A DNA stretch of 49,417 bases from CAZRKC01 sp964600665 (GTDB lineage: Bacteria > Bacillota > SLNR01): positions 1 to 49,417 of the forward strand of contig CAZRKC010000015.1 in the NCBI GenBank assembly GCA_964600665.1, read 5' to 3'. The notes below the pieces were generated by a model. It worked only from the letters and a program-made list of their open reading frames with translations. It had not been told where the DNA came from and did no database searches. Positions 8,829-16,365 of this stretch are shown in pieces (the first letter of the stretch is position 1; each line of letters starts with the position of its first letter). The position numbers were made by a program, and so were the translations under genes.

Positions 8829-9389
8829 TCACAAAGAAAAGTAGTCTCTAATCATTTTTGCAGTTTTTCTCGCAGATAAATGCGTATTATCAATCCTAAG
8901 ATAGTTATCTGCAGAAATTTCTCCAGGATGCGAATTGAGGCGATATCGATTTTCCAGCCGGATAAATGTTTCTTCCGATCGCTCAACATTCCGTTTGGTC
9001 GGTTTGTTCATCAAACGATTTGGTGTTTTATTCCGCCTGATGCGTTCGTGGTAATCGGCTTCAAGTTCAATAATGTAGACCTCAGCATTGCGCGCAAGAA
9101 AAATGTCATTGACCTTTTTGACATACACCCAGTCTTCTTCAAGGTCAAAAGCCCACATAAAAGTAAAAATCAGTCCGTAAAGGTTGCTCTGAGCCACCTC
9201 ATGAAAAATTTCTTGCCGTATGCGGTTGACCAGCCGGTTTCCTTCATGTGTGCTGTAATCAAAGAAATGGTCGACTAAATCGATGGTCATATGATTGTGA
9301 AATAATTTCAACGGCGTGATTTTAGCTAATTCTTGCCCGACTGTCATCTTTCCCACTGCGTGTGGCCCAATGATCCATACCAACTTCAT
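8829..9389 (-). CDS. P-loop kinase-like protein (AAA/shikimate-kinase-like fold)
   Basis: 186 residues. The Walker A motif GPHAVGKMT is at residues 8-16, followed by a helix and FHNHMTIDLVDHFF. An R-rich lid-like region (YHERIRRNKTPNRL) lies at about 115-128. The layout is that of small nucleotide- or metabolite-kinases, but the substrate cannot be told; related proteins are usually annotated as AAA family ATPase or shikimate-kinase-like. A G-rich sequence precedes the ATG at 9389. Confidence 0.82.
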   Translation of the reverse strand: MKLVWIIGPHAVGKMTVGQELAKITPLKLFHNHMTIDLVDHFFDYSTHEGNRLVNRIRQEIFHEVAQSNLYGLIFTFMWAFDLEEDWVYVKKVNDIFLARNAEVYIIELEADYHERIRRNKTPNRLMNKPTKRNVERSEETFIRLENRYRLNSHPGEISADNYLRIDNTHLSARKTAKMIRDYFSL

Positions 9390-9595
9390 CCATACCGCCG
9401 CCCTTCTACGAAACTACTCTTGCATCTGTATCACGAACCGCCTAAGCTCAAGTATATCTCAATAAACAGACAAGCGGAATTTTATCGTAGTTTTTAATCG
9501 TACTGAATACTTGATATATTCATCGAACATTCATATATTCCTACATACCTGAGACTTCTTTTCAACTCCAATTGTGAACATTACAACCTCGAGAA

Positions 9596-9628
9596 CCAAA
9601 ACAAAATAGAGACAGCGTTTGCTGTCTC
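9596..9628 (-). terminator. Terminator of the small membrane peptide gene
   Basis: An 8-bp perfect stem (GAGACAGC / GCTGTCTC) with loop AAAC, followed on the minus strand by TATTTTGTTTTG. It begins 28 bases after the stop codon of the small ORF. Confidence 0.8.
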
Positions 9629-9655
9629 CTCATGAACCTTGAGAACATCAGTTTC

Positions 9656-9763
9656 TCAGATGGTATGATGTTTCTCTTTGTGTGCATCGTAAAAGATCTC
9701 TTTGATCAACAGTACGACTGCTAAAACTAGAAACATACTGATAAAACCAATAAACAAACCCAA
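9656..9763 (-). CDS. Small single-pass membrane peptide, 35 residues
   Basis: Starting at TTG 9763 (or TTG 9772, 38 residues) the frame reads a hydrophobic helix (GLFIGFISMFLVLAVVLLI) followed by a charged, His-rich tail (KEIFYDAHKEKHHTI). GGGGG lies 9 bases before TTG 9763. The ORF has its own extended -10 promoter about 40 bases upstream and a terminator 28 bases downstream, so a complete transcription unit of about 200 nt is present. The family is unknown to me; small helix-plus-tail peptides often act as regulators or accessory subunits of larger membrane proteins. A non-coding RNA is the alternative reading. Confidence 0.55.
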   Translation of the reverse strand: MGLFIGFISMFLVLAVVLLIKEIFYDAHKEKHHTI

Positions 9764-9809
9764 AGGATCCAACCCCCTTTATCGTGAACGAATTCTCAAA
9801 CATGTTATC

Positions 9810-9818
9810 ATTATAGCA
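9810..9818 (-). promoter_or_regulatory. Extended -10 promoter for the small membrane peptide gene
   Basis: On the minus strand the sequence is TGC-TATAAT, an extended -10 element; no good -35 is seen at 16-18 bases. Transcription would begin near 9803, giving a leader of about 35-40 bases before the small ORF. Confidence 0.5.
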
Positions 9819-9933
9819 GAGTCCCGTGAAAATTGAAAGAATTAATTCAATTATTTCTAGACAATATTTTTTTCATGCATTATTCGAAATATTGTATTGC
9901 CCTAATATTTATACAATCGGATAAATTTGTCAT

Positions 9934-9971
9934 GAAAAAAATCGTGCAGATGGTGCGCCATCTGCACGATT
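9934..9971 (-). terminator. Rho-independent terminator of the hybrid cluster protein gene
   Basis: A 14-bp perfect stem (AATCGTGCAGATGG with CCATCTGCACGATT), a 4-base loop and a run of T on the minus strand begin 6 bases after the hcp stop codon. It is among the strongest terminators in the window. Confidence 0.92.
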
Positions 9972-9977
9972 CCCTTT

Positions 9978-11606
9978 TCAGGCCATGAACATTTTCAGAT
10001 CGTCTTCTACGCTGCTGATGCCACCGATTTGGAATGCATCCACCAGTACTTTCGCAACATTCGGAGACAAGAAACCAGGTAATGTTGGTCCAAGATGAAT
10101 TTTCTTGATACCCAATGACAACAATGCTAACAGGACGATCACTGCTTTTTGCTCATACCAGGAAATATTGTAGGCAATCGGCAGATCGTTCACATCATCA
10201 AGCCCAAATACTTCTTTCAGTTTCAACGCTGTGACCACTAAGGAATATGAATCGTTGCACTGTCCTGCATCCAGTACTCTTGGAATCCCACCGATGTCCC
10301 CGAGAGGGAGCTTGTTGTATCGATACTTAGCACATCCTGCAGTTAAGATGACTGTGTCGGCCGGTAATTTACTGGCAAAATCAGTATAATATTCTCGTGA
10401 CTTCATCCGCCCATCGCATCCAGCCATTACGAAAAATTTCTTGATTGCACCGGATTTGACAGCATCCACCACTTTATCTGCAACAGCTAGGACTTGATTA
10501 TGTGCGAACCCGCCAACGATACTGCCAGACTCAATTTCCTGGGGAGTAGGCAATTTTTTTGCCAGTTCGATTATTGCAGAGAAGTCCTTTTTCCCTTCTG
10601 CATTCGCTTCAATGTGAGGGCAACCTGGAAACCCTGCTGAGCCCGTGGTGAATATTCGCGCTTTTACTTCATCACTTTTGGGAGGCACAATGCAATTCGT
10701 TGTGAAAAGAATTGGTCCCTTAAATGTTTCAAACTCATCAATCTGCTTCCACCATGCATTCCCGTAGTTACCAACAAAGTGGTCGTATTTTTTGAATGCA
10801 GGATAGTAATGGGCTGGGAGCATTTCGCTATGCGTGTAAACATCGACGCCTGTCCCTCTGGTCTGTTCCAAGAGCTGTTCTAAGTCCTGCAAGTCATGTC
10901 CGGAAATCAAGATAGCCGGGTTGGTTCTTACGCCAATATTGACCTCAGTAATCTCCGGATGACCATAACGACTGGTGTTGGCTTCATCCAACAGAGCCAT
11001 GACCTTCACACCATATGACCCGGTTTGAAGTGTAAGTGCGACTAAATCGTCTGCATTCAGCGTATCATCAAGAGTCTTTGCCAGAGCTTCATAAAGAAAG
11101 TCGTAAATCTCATAGCTCTCTTTCCCTAAATTCAATGCATGCTCTCCATAGGCAGCTATTCCTTTGATACCATAGGTAATGGTCTCTCGCAATGAACGTA
11201 CATCTTCATTCTCAGTTCTCAAGACCCCGGAGAAAGCCGCTTTTTCCAGCATTTCGCTTTTCCCTGCGACCTGGAAGGTCGCTGCATCATGAAATTTAAC
11301 TCCCAAAACTTTCCCCCGCAGCTCATCCCTGATTTTAAGCATCTTCGTAATTTGGGCAACAAATACTTCTTCATCCCAGTTTGCATTCGTAATGGTCATG
11401 AAGAGACTACGGAACAATTCATGATTCACTTCGGGAATATCCATTGATGCGATTTTCCCCTTTGAAACAACATCTGCTAATCCTTTGACCGTGTAAACTA
11501 ATAGATCCTGCAGTTTTGCCAGTTCTTCACTTTTACCGCAAACCCCCCGGATCTCACATCCGGTACCTTTTGCAGTTTCCTGACATTGGAAGCAGAACAT
11601 ACTCAT
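9978..11606 (-). CDS. hcp: Hybrid cluster protein (hydroxylamine reductase)
   Basis: 542 residues. N-terminal cysteines C5, C8, C17 and C23 bind the 4Fe-4S cluster in the compact spacing of anaerobes. Hybrid-cluster ligands are all found: H237 (SGHD), E261 (THSE), C305 (TNC), C397 (AGCDG, the persulfide position), C425 (AGCAK), C450 (GQC), E485 and K487 (WYEQK), at a constant offset to the Desulfovibrio numbering. Hcp reduces hydroxylamine in vitro and is tied to nitric oxide and nitrosative stress in vivo; cytoplasmic. GAGGAGGG precedes the ATG. It is a single-gene unit with its own terminator and a CRP/FNR-like box upstream. Confidence 0.97.
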   Translation of the reverse strand: MSMFCFQCQETAKGTGCEIRGVCGKSEELAKLQDLLVYTVKGLADVVSKGKIASMDIPEVNHELFRSLFMTITNANWDEEVFVAQITKMLKIRDELRGKVLGVKFHDAATFQVAGKSEMLEKAAFSGVLRTENEDVRSLRETITYGIKGIAAYGEHALNLGKESYEIYDFLYEALAKTLDDTLNADDLVALTLQTGSYGVKVMALLDEANTSRYGHPEITEVNIGVRTNPAILISGHDLQDLEQLLEQTRGTGVDVYTHSEMLPAHYYPAFKKYDHFVGNYGNAWWKQIDEFETFKGPILFTTNCIVPPKSDEVKARIFTTGSAGFPGCPHIEANAEGKKDFSAIIELAKKLPTPQEIESGSIVGGFAHNQVLAVADKVVDAVKSGAIKKFFVMAGCDGRMKSREYYTDFASKLPADTVILTAGCAKYRYNKLPLGDIGGIPRVLDAGQCNDSYSLVVTALKLKEVFGLDDVNDLPIAYNISWYEQKAVIVLLALLSLGIKKIHLGPTLPGFLSPNVAKVLVDAFQIGGISSVEDDLKMFMA

Positions 11607-12225
11607 GATAATCCCTCCTCTTTTATGTTCATTTGAAGCTCATCCTTCATTTGCTATTAACCTTTGACGCTAAAATGTTTGCCTACATTATTTATACTAT
11701 ACTTTTTCAGTTAAATTGGTTTCATATGTTACCGTTTTCACAAATTTCGATGCCATCCATTGCACCAAGCGATAGTAGTGATCTCAAGTTAACTGCCTCC
11801 ATAAGTGTCCAAGAGATTCTTTGATGGTCATACTATTACTTTCATCAAATAACGAGCAATTTAATCCTGACTCATCTCAATAGAAATCTTTTGACTAATT
11901 TTCGTCATACCCCATGATTCAGAATAAATAATTTCGTTTTCTATGCTTACGAGACCGAGCCGGAAAAACATTCCTGATGGACAACACCATTTCTTCTTTA
12001 GGATATCGCACAGTTGGGGAGATCCAATCTTTTCGGTGCGTCGCCCAGGAGTCAGGTTTTCATCATCATCTATTTTCTCTCACATCCAAGCCGGCTTCCT
12101 TTTGCAACGATCAGAACACCGTCACGACTTCTCGATTATTTAGGAGAATGAATCGTTGCGGGCAGAGAGAAGATGATCTATCCACCAGTCTTATGAAGCG
12201 AAATCTATGATTTGACATGTACGAC
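11607..12225. other. Intergenic region upstream of hcp, no gene seen
   Basis: About 620 bases. The part near 11690-11742 holds the probable hcp promoter and a CRP/FNR-like box. The few open frames of 60-80 codons further along lack ribosome binding sites and have unstructured Ser/His/Arg-rich translations typical of antisense noise. I see nothing convincing from 11760 to 12225. Confidence 0.5.
11691..11742 (-). promoter_or_regulatory. Putative hcp promoter with CRP/FNR-type operator
   Basis: On the minus strand the 16-mer TGTGAAAACGGTAACA (11727-11742) matches the CRP/FNR-superfamily pattern TGTGA-N6-TCACA in 9 of 10 defined bases. A -10-like TATAGT (11696-11701) lies downstream, placing the box near position -45, a class II activator position. 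HcpR-type regulators of the CRP/FNR family are known to control hcp in anaerobes; that this box serves such a protein is inference. Confidence 0.3.
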
Positions 12226-12681
12226 TCATGTTTTTAGGGTAGACAGGTGCTCAAATAATTCACGCAAAGCACTACTGTTTCTTTGATGATCAGATGGAAT
12301 TGCGGCGTGGTTATTCAAAACCATGCGAATGTCATCTGCAAAAGACAGTTCCAACTGTAAAATGTGAGATACATCTCTCACCTCGTATGCCACATTGATC
12401 CTTCTTAAGTCTGTTGCTGCATACATTTCGAGGATTACAATTGAATCTCCACTCGTGGTATCATGATAGCGGGTACGATAAATTCGGTTTTCCAGAACAA
12501 CGATTAGCTCATAGTTCATTTTCCCGTCTACCGACAAAACCGGATTGAGATAATGGATCTGATCTCCCAATTGCGATATCCCCAGTTCCCGATGTAGTAC
12601 ATCTAGCATGGGTTTTAGAACTTGATAGGAATGGTCTGGTGCTTTGCCACCGATATCGCTTATATCCCTTTCTAAAGTCAT
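12226..12681 (-). CDS. Conserved-looking protein of unknown function
   Basis: 151 residues, no signal peptide or membrane segment. GGAGGTGG sits 5-8 bases before the ATG, which supports a real gene. The protein looks like one alpha/beta domain with several beta-rich stretches (YELIVVLENRIYRTRY, SIVILEMYA) and no catalytic motif I recognise. It stands alone, with long non-coding flanks. Confidence 0.7.
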   Translation of the reverse strand: MTLERDISDIGGKAPDHSYQVLKPMLDVLHRELGISQLGDQIHYLNPVLSVDGKMNYELIVVLENRIYRTRYHDTTSGDSIVILEMYAATDLRRINVAYEVRDVSHILQLELSFADDIRMVLNNHAAIPSDHQRNSSALRELFEHLSTLKT

Positions 12682-13021
12682 CTCGCCACCTCCGGCATCA
12701 TATTATTGTGACCCCTGAACATAGTCCATTGAAAACAGAATTGCATGTTGCTAATCAACTTCAATTTTTGGGTCATTGTTTCAACAATACTCCTTCCTGG
12801 GTAGATCAGTCTGTTTGGGTTTGGTGAAAGCATCAGTAAACGATCGTTCATGCTCACAGTTAGAATCGTCGGGCATCTTTAAATCTCATTGATAGTCGTT
12901 CTGGTTCATGGATACAACCTGTCTATTCTTTTCTTTCAAACAATAAAATATCCTCTAAACAAATCTTGTTCAGAGGATAAGGAGTCTAGGTAGAATCTGA
13001 TTGCAAATCATAAATAGCGTT
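12682..13021. other. Intergenic region; only a terminator recognised
   Basis: About 340 bases between two minus-strand genes. Apart from the racemase terminator at 12943-12979 I find no gene, repeat or recognisable RNA. It should contain the promoter of the 12226-12681 gene, but no clear -35/-10 pair stands out. Confidence 0.5.
12943..12979 (-). terminator. Rho-independent terminator of the racemase gene
   Basis: On the minus strand TATCCTCTGAACA pairs with TGTTTAGAGGATA (one G-T pair), followed by TTTTATT. It is about 42 bases after the stop codon. Confidence 0.85.
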
Positions 13022-13723
13022 TTATGAAGCTAATAACGCACTGACGATTGCATCAATGTGGACCTGAGTCGTATCGATTAAGATCGTATCCAAATCTCCA
13101 TCCTTAATAATCAATGGAAGTTCTGTACACCCTAAAACCAAGGTGTCAGCATTCGTTTTGGCCAGATTTTTACGTGCAATGTCCAGCATGATCGCTTTCT
13201 CTTCAGGGAGTACGATCCCTTCCTGAAGATTCGGGAAAATGATGCCATGAATTATCTGCTGCTCCTCATTGGATGGTACAAATGCCTCCACCCCGTGCTT
13301 GGCAAAAGCGTCAGTAAAAAGGCCACTGCTCATGGTAAATGCAGTCCCCAATATAACAGCGCGCTGACACCCGTGATCTTTTGCATATTTGCATGTTTCT
13401 TCAACGATACTGATCAGTGGAACTGATGATGCCGCCTGAACTCGCTCAAATACAATGTGTGCTGTATTTGCTGCCATGACAGCCAATTGTGCCCCGCTAT
13501 TTGTCAAACGATTGATCGAATCAATAAATCGCCCAGAAAATGCATCCCAATCCTTATTGGCAACCAAATCATAGATTTCTGCTAAATTCAGACTATCAAT
13601 GACCATGGGCGGGTAATCATGATGTCCTGTCTGATCTCGAAATTTGCGGATGATTTCATTGTAGTAAATAACAGTCGACTCAGGCCCAATCCCGCCGACA
13701 ATTCCAAGTTTTTTCACATTCAT
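13022..13723 (-). CDS. Aspartate/glutamate racemase family protein lacking the first catalytic Cys
   Basis: 233 residues, single domain of the PLP-independent Asp/Glu racemase family. GGIGPEST is at 10-17, the N-terminal catalytic site reads MAANTAH (83-89), and the C-terminal site is LGCTELPLI with C199. In classical racemases both sites carry Cys, so residue 85 is Ala where Cys is expected. Relatives with one Cys are known and some act only on the L-isomer or as other lyases; the exact reaction is therefore open. GGAGGG precedes the ATG. The gene is divergent from an HxlR regulator with 144 bases between, suggesting joint control. Confidence 0.88.
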   Translation of the reverse strand: MNVKKLGIVGGIGPESTVIYYNEIIRKFRDQTGHHDYPPMVIDSLNLAEIYDLVANKDWDAFSGRFIDSINRLTNSGAQLAVMAANTAHIVFERVQAASSVPLISIVEETCKYAKDHGCQRAVILGTAFTMSSGLFTDAFAKHGVEAFVPSNEEQQIIHGIIFPNLQEGIVLPEEKAIMLDIARKNLAKTNADTLVLGCTELPLIIKDGDLDTILIDTTQVHIDAIVSALLAS

Positions 13724-13867
13724 CCCTCCATACCATTTTATCGGGCTTCGCAGCCAAGCCTATCTTGCATACACTTCTCATTACATATATAGTATAATGA
13801 TTTTATAACGACTTCAACTACGCACTTTCAGGTAAGTACTGACACAGTGATTATCACGGAGGCTATG

Positions 13868-14248
13868 ATGGAAACCAAATCGAAAGCATGTCCCATCGAA
13901 TCGACGCTATCTTTGATTAGTGGGAAATGGAAAATCTTGATTATTAAAGCACTTTCTCAAGGACCCTCAAGGTATGGCGAAATTCAGCGTGAAATTCCTC
14001 AGATCAGTGCCAAAGTTTTGACTCAACAGTTGCGGGAGCTTGAGCAAGACGGCTTGATTATCAGAGAAGAGTATCCTGACAATATTTTAAGAGTCGAATA
14101 CACGATTGCACCAATGGGAATTTCGTTAGCCCCTGTCTTGATCGCCCTTCGAGAATGGGGTTTGACATGCGACGATATCCATGAAATCCACTGCTCTGAG
14201 TGTCATAAGTGTGCAGATATTATCAGCTCCGGTAGCAAAACTGAATGA
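13868..14248 (+). CDS. HxlR-family winged-helix regulator
   Basis: 126 residues from ATG 13868, 5 bases after GGAGG; GTG 13847 would lie upstream of that site. The HxlR winged helix runs from CPIESTLSLISGKWK (residues 8-22) to about residue 100. C8 is the N-terminal Cys used as thiol or electrophile sensor in YodB, CatR and HypR, which are family members. The tail carries three further cysteines as C-x2-C-x2-C (HCSECHKC), which is unusual and might bind metal or take part in redox sensing. Divergent from the racemase gene, its likely target. Confidence 0.92.
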   Translation: METKSKACPIESTLSLISGKWKILIIKALSQGPSRYGEIQREIPQISAKVLTQQLRELEQDGLIIREEYPDNILRVEYTIAPMGISLAPVLIALREWGLTCDDIHEIHCSECHKCADIISSGSKTE

Positions 14249-14308
14249 CAAACTCAACCAATGATCATCTGCGTTCTCACTTATCCGTATCCGGCAACCG
14301 GTCACGGG

Positions 14309-15136
14309 TTATAGTTTCTGGCATTCAGAGCAAAAATAGATACTACCACCCAAATAGGCCGCTTTCTCGATTACCCCACCGCATTGGCTACATGGCGCTC
14401 CCACAGTCAGCCGACTCATTTTCGTTCGATATCTACCGTATTGGTCGTACAGGTCCTTTTCAGTGTCTCGCCCTCCCTGATCCGTCATTTCCTTCAAAAC
14501 ATCTTTGATTTTTTGATGTAGAATCTGCCTTTCATCAAGGCCCAACTCTTTTATCCTCCGTTTTGGGTGAATTTTCGATTCAAATAAAATGTCCTGCAGA
14601 ACCCCGTTGCCCAATCCCGGAATCCTTTGTTCAGTCGCAAGAAAAGCTTTCGCACTGAGTTGATCAATTTTCGGTTGATAGATCAAATTTTTAAAATACT
14701 CCCATGTGAATGCATCTGCCATCGGTGATGGTTTCTCTTTCGCCTGATGATAATATGGATTGTCAAACTGGCCTGTCGGAAAACACCACAAACCACCATA
14801 CATTTGCACAGAACCTGTTAAATTGGAGCCGTCCAGAAACTGTATCATCAATTGATGTTTTCCTGGTACTTGAGCTCCTGGAGCGTGATAGGTCAAGTTG
14901 ACCCCGTCCCCGAAAAGAATCGTCATATCTTGTACTGTGACTTCGACAAATCCTCCCCAGGATCGTGCACCTGATACTGTTTTATCAGCGATCATTTCTT
15001 GATACGCTGATGGATCACCATAATACCATGCAAATTTGTGAGGATGCTGACCTGCAATACATTTGACAACCGTTTCTCCCATTATGACTTCATGTATTTG
15101 GCTGGCAACTACAGTCGCTTCAGGTATCTCCAGCAT
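14309..15136 (-). CDS. Fpg/Nei-family DNA glycosylase-like protein without the catalytic proline
   Basis: 275 residues. Overall layout follows Fpg/endonuclease VIII: N-terminal beta sandwich, helix-two-turn-helix region (IPGLGNGVLQDILFES), and a C-terminal zinc finger with C249, C252, C269 and C272. The N-terminus reads MLEIPEA where active enzymes have MPELPE: the nucleophilic proline is Leu, while the adjacent Glu is kept. Similar proteins are frequent in Firmicutes, so this is probably a subfamily rather than a sequencing error. It may bind damaged DNA or use another residue for catalysis. Convergent with the HxlR gene. Confidence 0.88.
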   Translation of the reverse strand: MLEIPEATVVASQIHEVIMGETVVKCIAGQHPHKFAWYYGDPSAYQEMIADKTVSGARSWGGFVEVTVQDMTILFGDGVNLTYHAPGAQVPGKHQLMIQFLDGSNLTGSVQMYGGLWCFPTGQFDNPYYHQAKEKPSPMADAFTWEYFKNLIYQPKIDQLSAKAFLATEQRIPGLGNGVLQDILFESKIHPKRRIKELGLDERQILHQKIKDVLKEMTDQGGRDTEKDLYDQYGRYRTKMSRLTVGAPCSQCGGVIEKAAYLGGSIYFCSECQKL

Positions 15137-15207
15137 TGCAATCCCCCCTGATATTCCTCATTTGCGCATGTATTTCGGTATTACCGTGCAATATTATTGA
15201 AATCAAT

Positions 15208-15232
15208 CAGGCAACCGCTTAACGGTTGCCCT
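15208..15232 (-). terminator. Hairpin terminator after the amidinotransferase gene
   Basis: GGGCAACCG pairs with CGGTTGCCT on the minus strand (loop TTAAG), 23 bases past the stop codon. The following tract (GATTGATTT) is only moderately T-rich. Confidence 0.6.
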
Positions 15233-15254
15233 GTTCTCATGCTGCTATCATCAA

Positions 15255-16196
15255 TCAAATACCATCCCGTTTCAAATACGCTGTCATACAATGGATGGCG
15301 CCCCACCCTTTTTTCAGTTCATCCACATCCAGTTCAATAACTTCGACTCCTGCTTTTTCCATGGCTCGCATTAACCGGGGGGCCCCCTTTGGCATGACAA
15401 CCTTCCCAGGCTCCAGTGCCACAAAATTGATTCCCAGTTCTTCTTGCTCTTCGGGCCAGTTACACTCGATAATTCGGTAGCCTCGATCCATGAGAAACAC
15501 AACGATCTCATGGGGCACTTTCCATGGGAACACAACAGCTACATCTTTATCAGCAATGTTAATGTTTCCGTCGATATGCACTCCTCCGTACCATATCTGG
15601 ATCCGTTTGATGTGTTCAACTCCCATGTTGCGTAGCTCGTTCTCCACTTGCCTGGCCCCGTCTTCATTACAACGGTTGCCCGTCCCCAGCAACACGGCAT
15701 CATGATCGATCCACATCAAACATGCGCCTTCAAATGTACCCTTGCCATTAATTGTTTTAATAATCGGCACACCCAGTTTCATTAATGCCTGCGCCAGAAA
15801 TTTCTCTTCACCCCGCCGAAATATTGTCGCTGGTCTGGCAATAATCGCACCTTCCGGCGTCATCTTCATTAAATCATGGGTAAAAATCGCATTTGGGTAA
15901 GGTCCCATCTCTTCAACATAATGGACGGTTACCCCATGGTAGCGATAGACTTGCGCGAGACGGTCATGCTGCTCGCGTGCCAAACCCATATCCATGGGGG
16001 CTTTCCATCGATAATAATCATAGGTCTTTTCCAGATCTTCACACTCTTTTCCGGGTCTTCGCATTAGAACTGATCTTAATCTGCCGATTTCGCTATGAAC
16101 ACCCCAGTCTCCCCAAACCTTTTGCATATCTGCTTGGAAACTGTTGCTGTCAGCGAACCATCGCTCCCCATGTGCTTCAATAGCCAAATCCCTCAC
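15255..16196 (-). CDS. Amidinotransferase/DDAH-family protein, downstream paralogue
   Basis: 313 residues from GTG 16196; a TTG at 16187 after GGTGAGGG is an alternative start. The guanidino-group modifying superfamily (arginine deiminase, DDAH, amidinotransferases) is shown by D108 (IFTHD), E156 (TFEGAC), H207 (GGVHIDG) and the nucleophile C303 (IHCMTAYLKR) near the C-terminus. The protein most likely hydrolyses or transfers an amidino group on an arginine-like or methylarginine substrate. It is about 80% identical by eye to the gene just upstream, a tandem duplication. Each copy has its own terminator. Substrate is unknown. Confidence 0.9.
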   Translation of the reverse strand: MRDLAIEAHGERWFADSNSFQADMQKVWGDWGVHSEIGRLRSVLMRRPGKECEDLEKTYDYYRWKAPMDMGLAREQHDRLAQVYRYHGVTVHYVEEMGPYPNAIFTHDLMKMTPEGAIIARPATIFRRGEEKFLAQALMKLGVPIIKTINGKGTFEGACLMWIDHDAVLLGTGNRCNEDGARQVENELRNMGVEHIKRIQIWYGGVHIDGNINIADKDVAVVFPWKVPHEIVVFLMDRGYRIIECNWPEEQEELGINFVALEPGKVVMPKGAPRLMRAMEKAGVEVIELDVDELKKGWGAIHCMTAYLKRDGI

Positions 16197-16310
16197 CCTT
16201 TCTAATATTGATCATACTTTTCAGGTTCGTGCTGGTACAAGAAATTCCTTCTCCAACCAGGATGATGGGGTCGGAGCATCAATGGTGGACGACAATTACC
16301 CGTGATAAAT

Positions 16311-16343
16311 AAAAAAGGCAGAACCATTTCGATTCCGCCTTTC
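16311..16343 (-). terminator. Terminator between the two amidinotransferase paralogues
   Basis: On the minus strand AAAGGCGGAA pairs with TTCTGCCTTT (one G-T pair) around a 9-base loop, with T residues following. It lies about 23 bases after the upstream copy's stop codon and makes separate transcription of the two copies possible. Confidence 0.8.
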
Positions 16344-16365
16344 ACAACTTTGCATGCACCGGAAA

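Noticed and set aside
11943..12210. Overlapping plus-strand frames of 66 and 77 codons
   Set aside because: Translations are rich in Ser, His, Arg and Phe as expected by chance; no ribosome binding site, no terminator.
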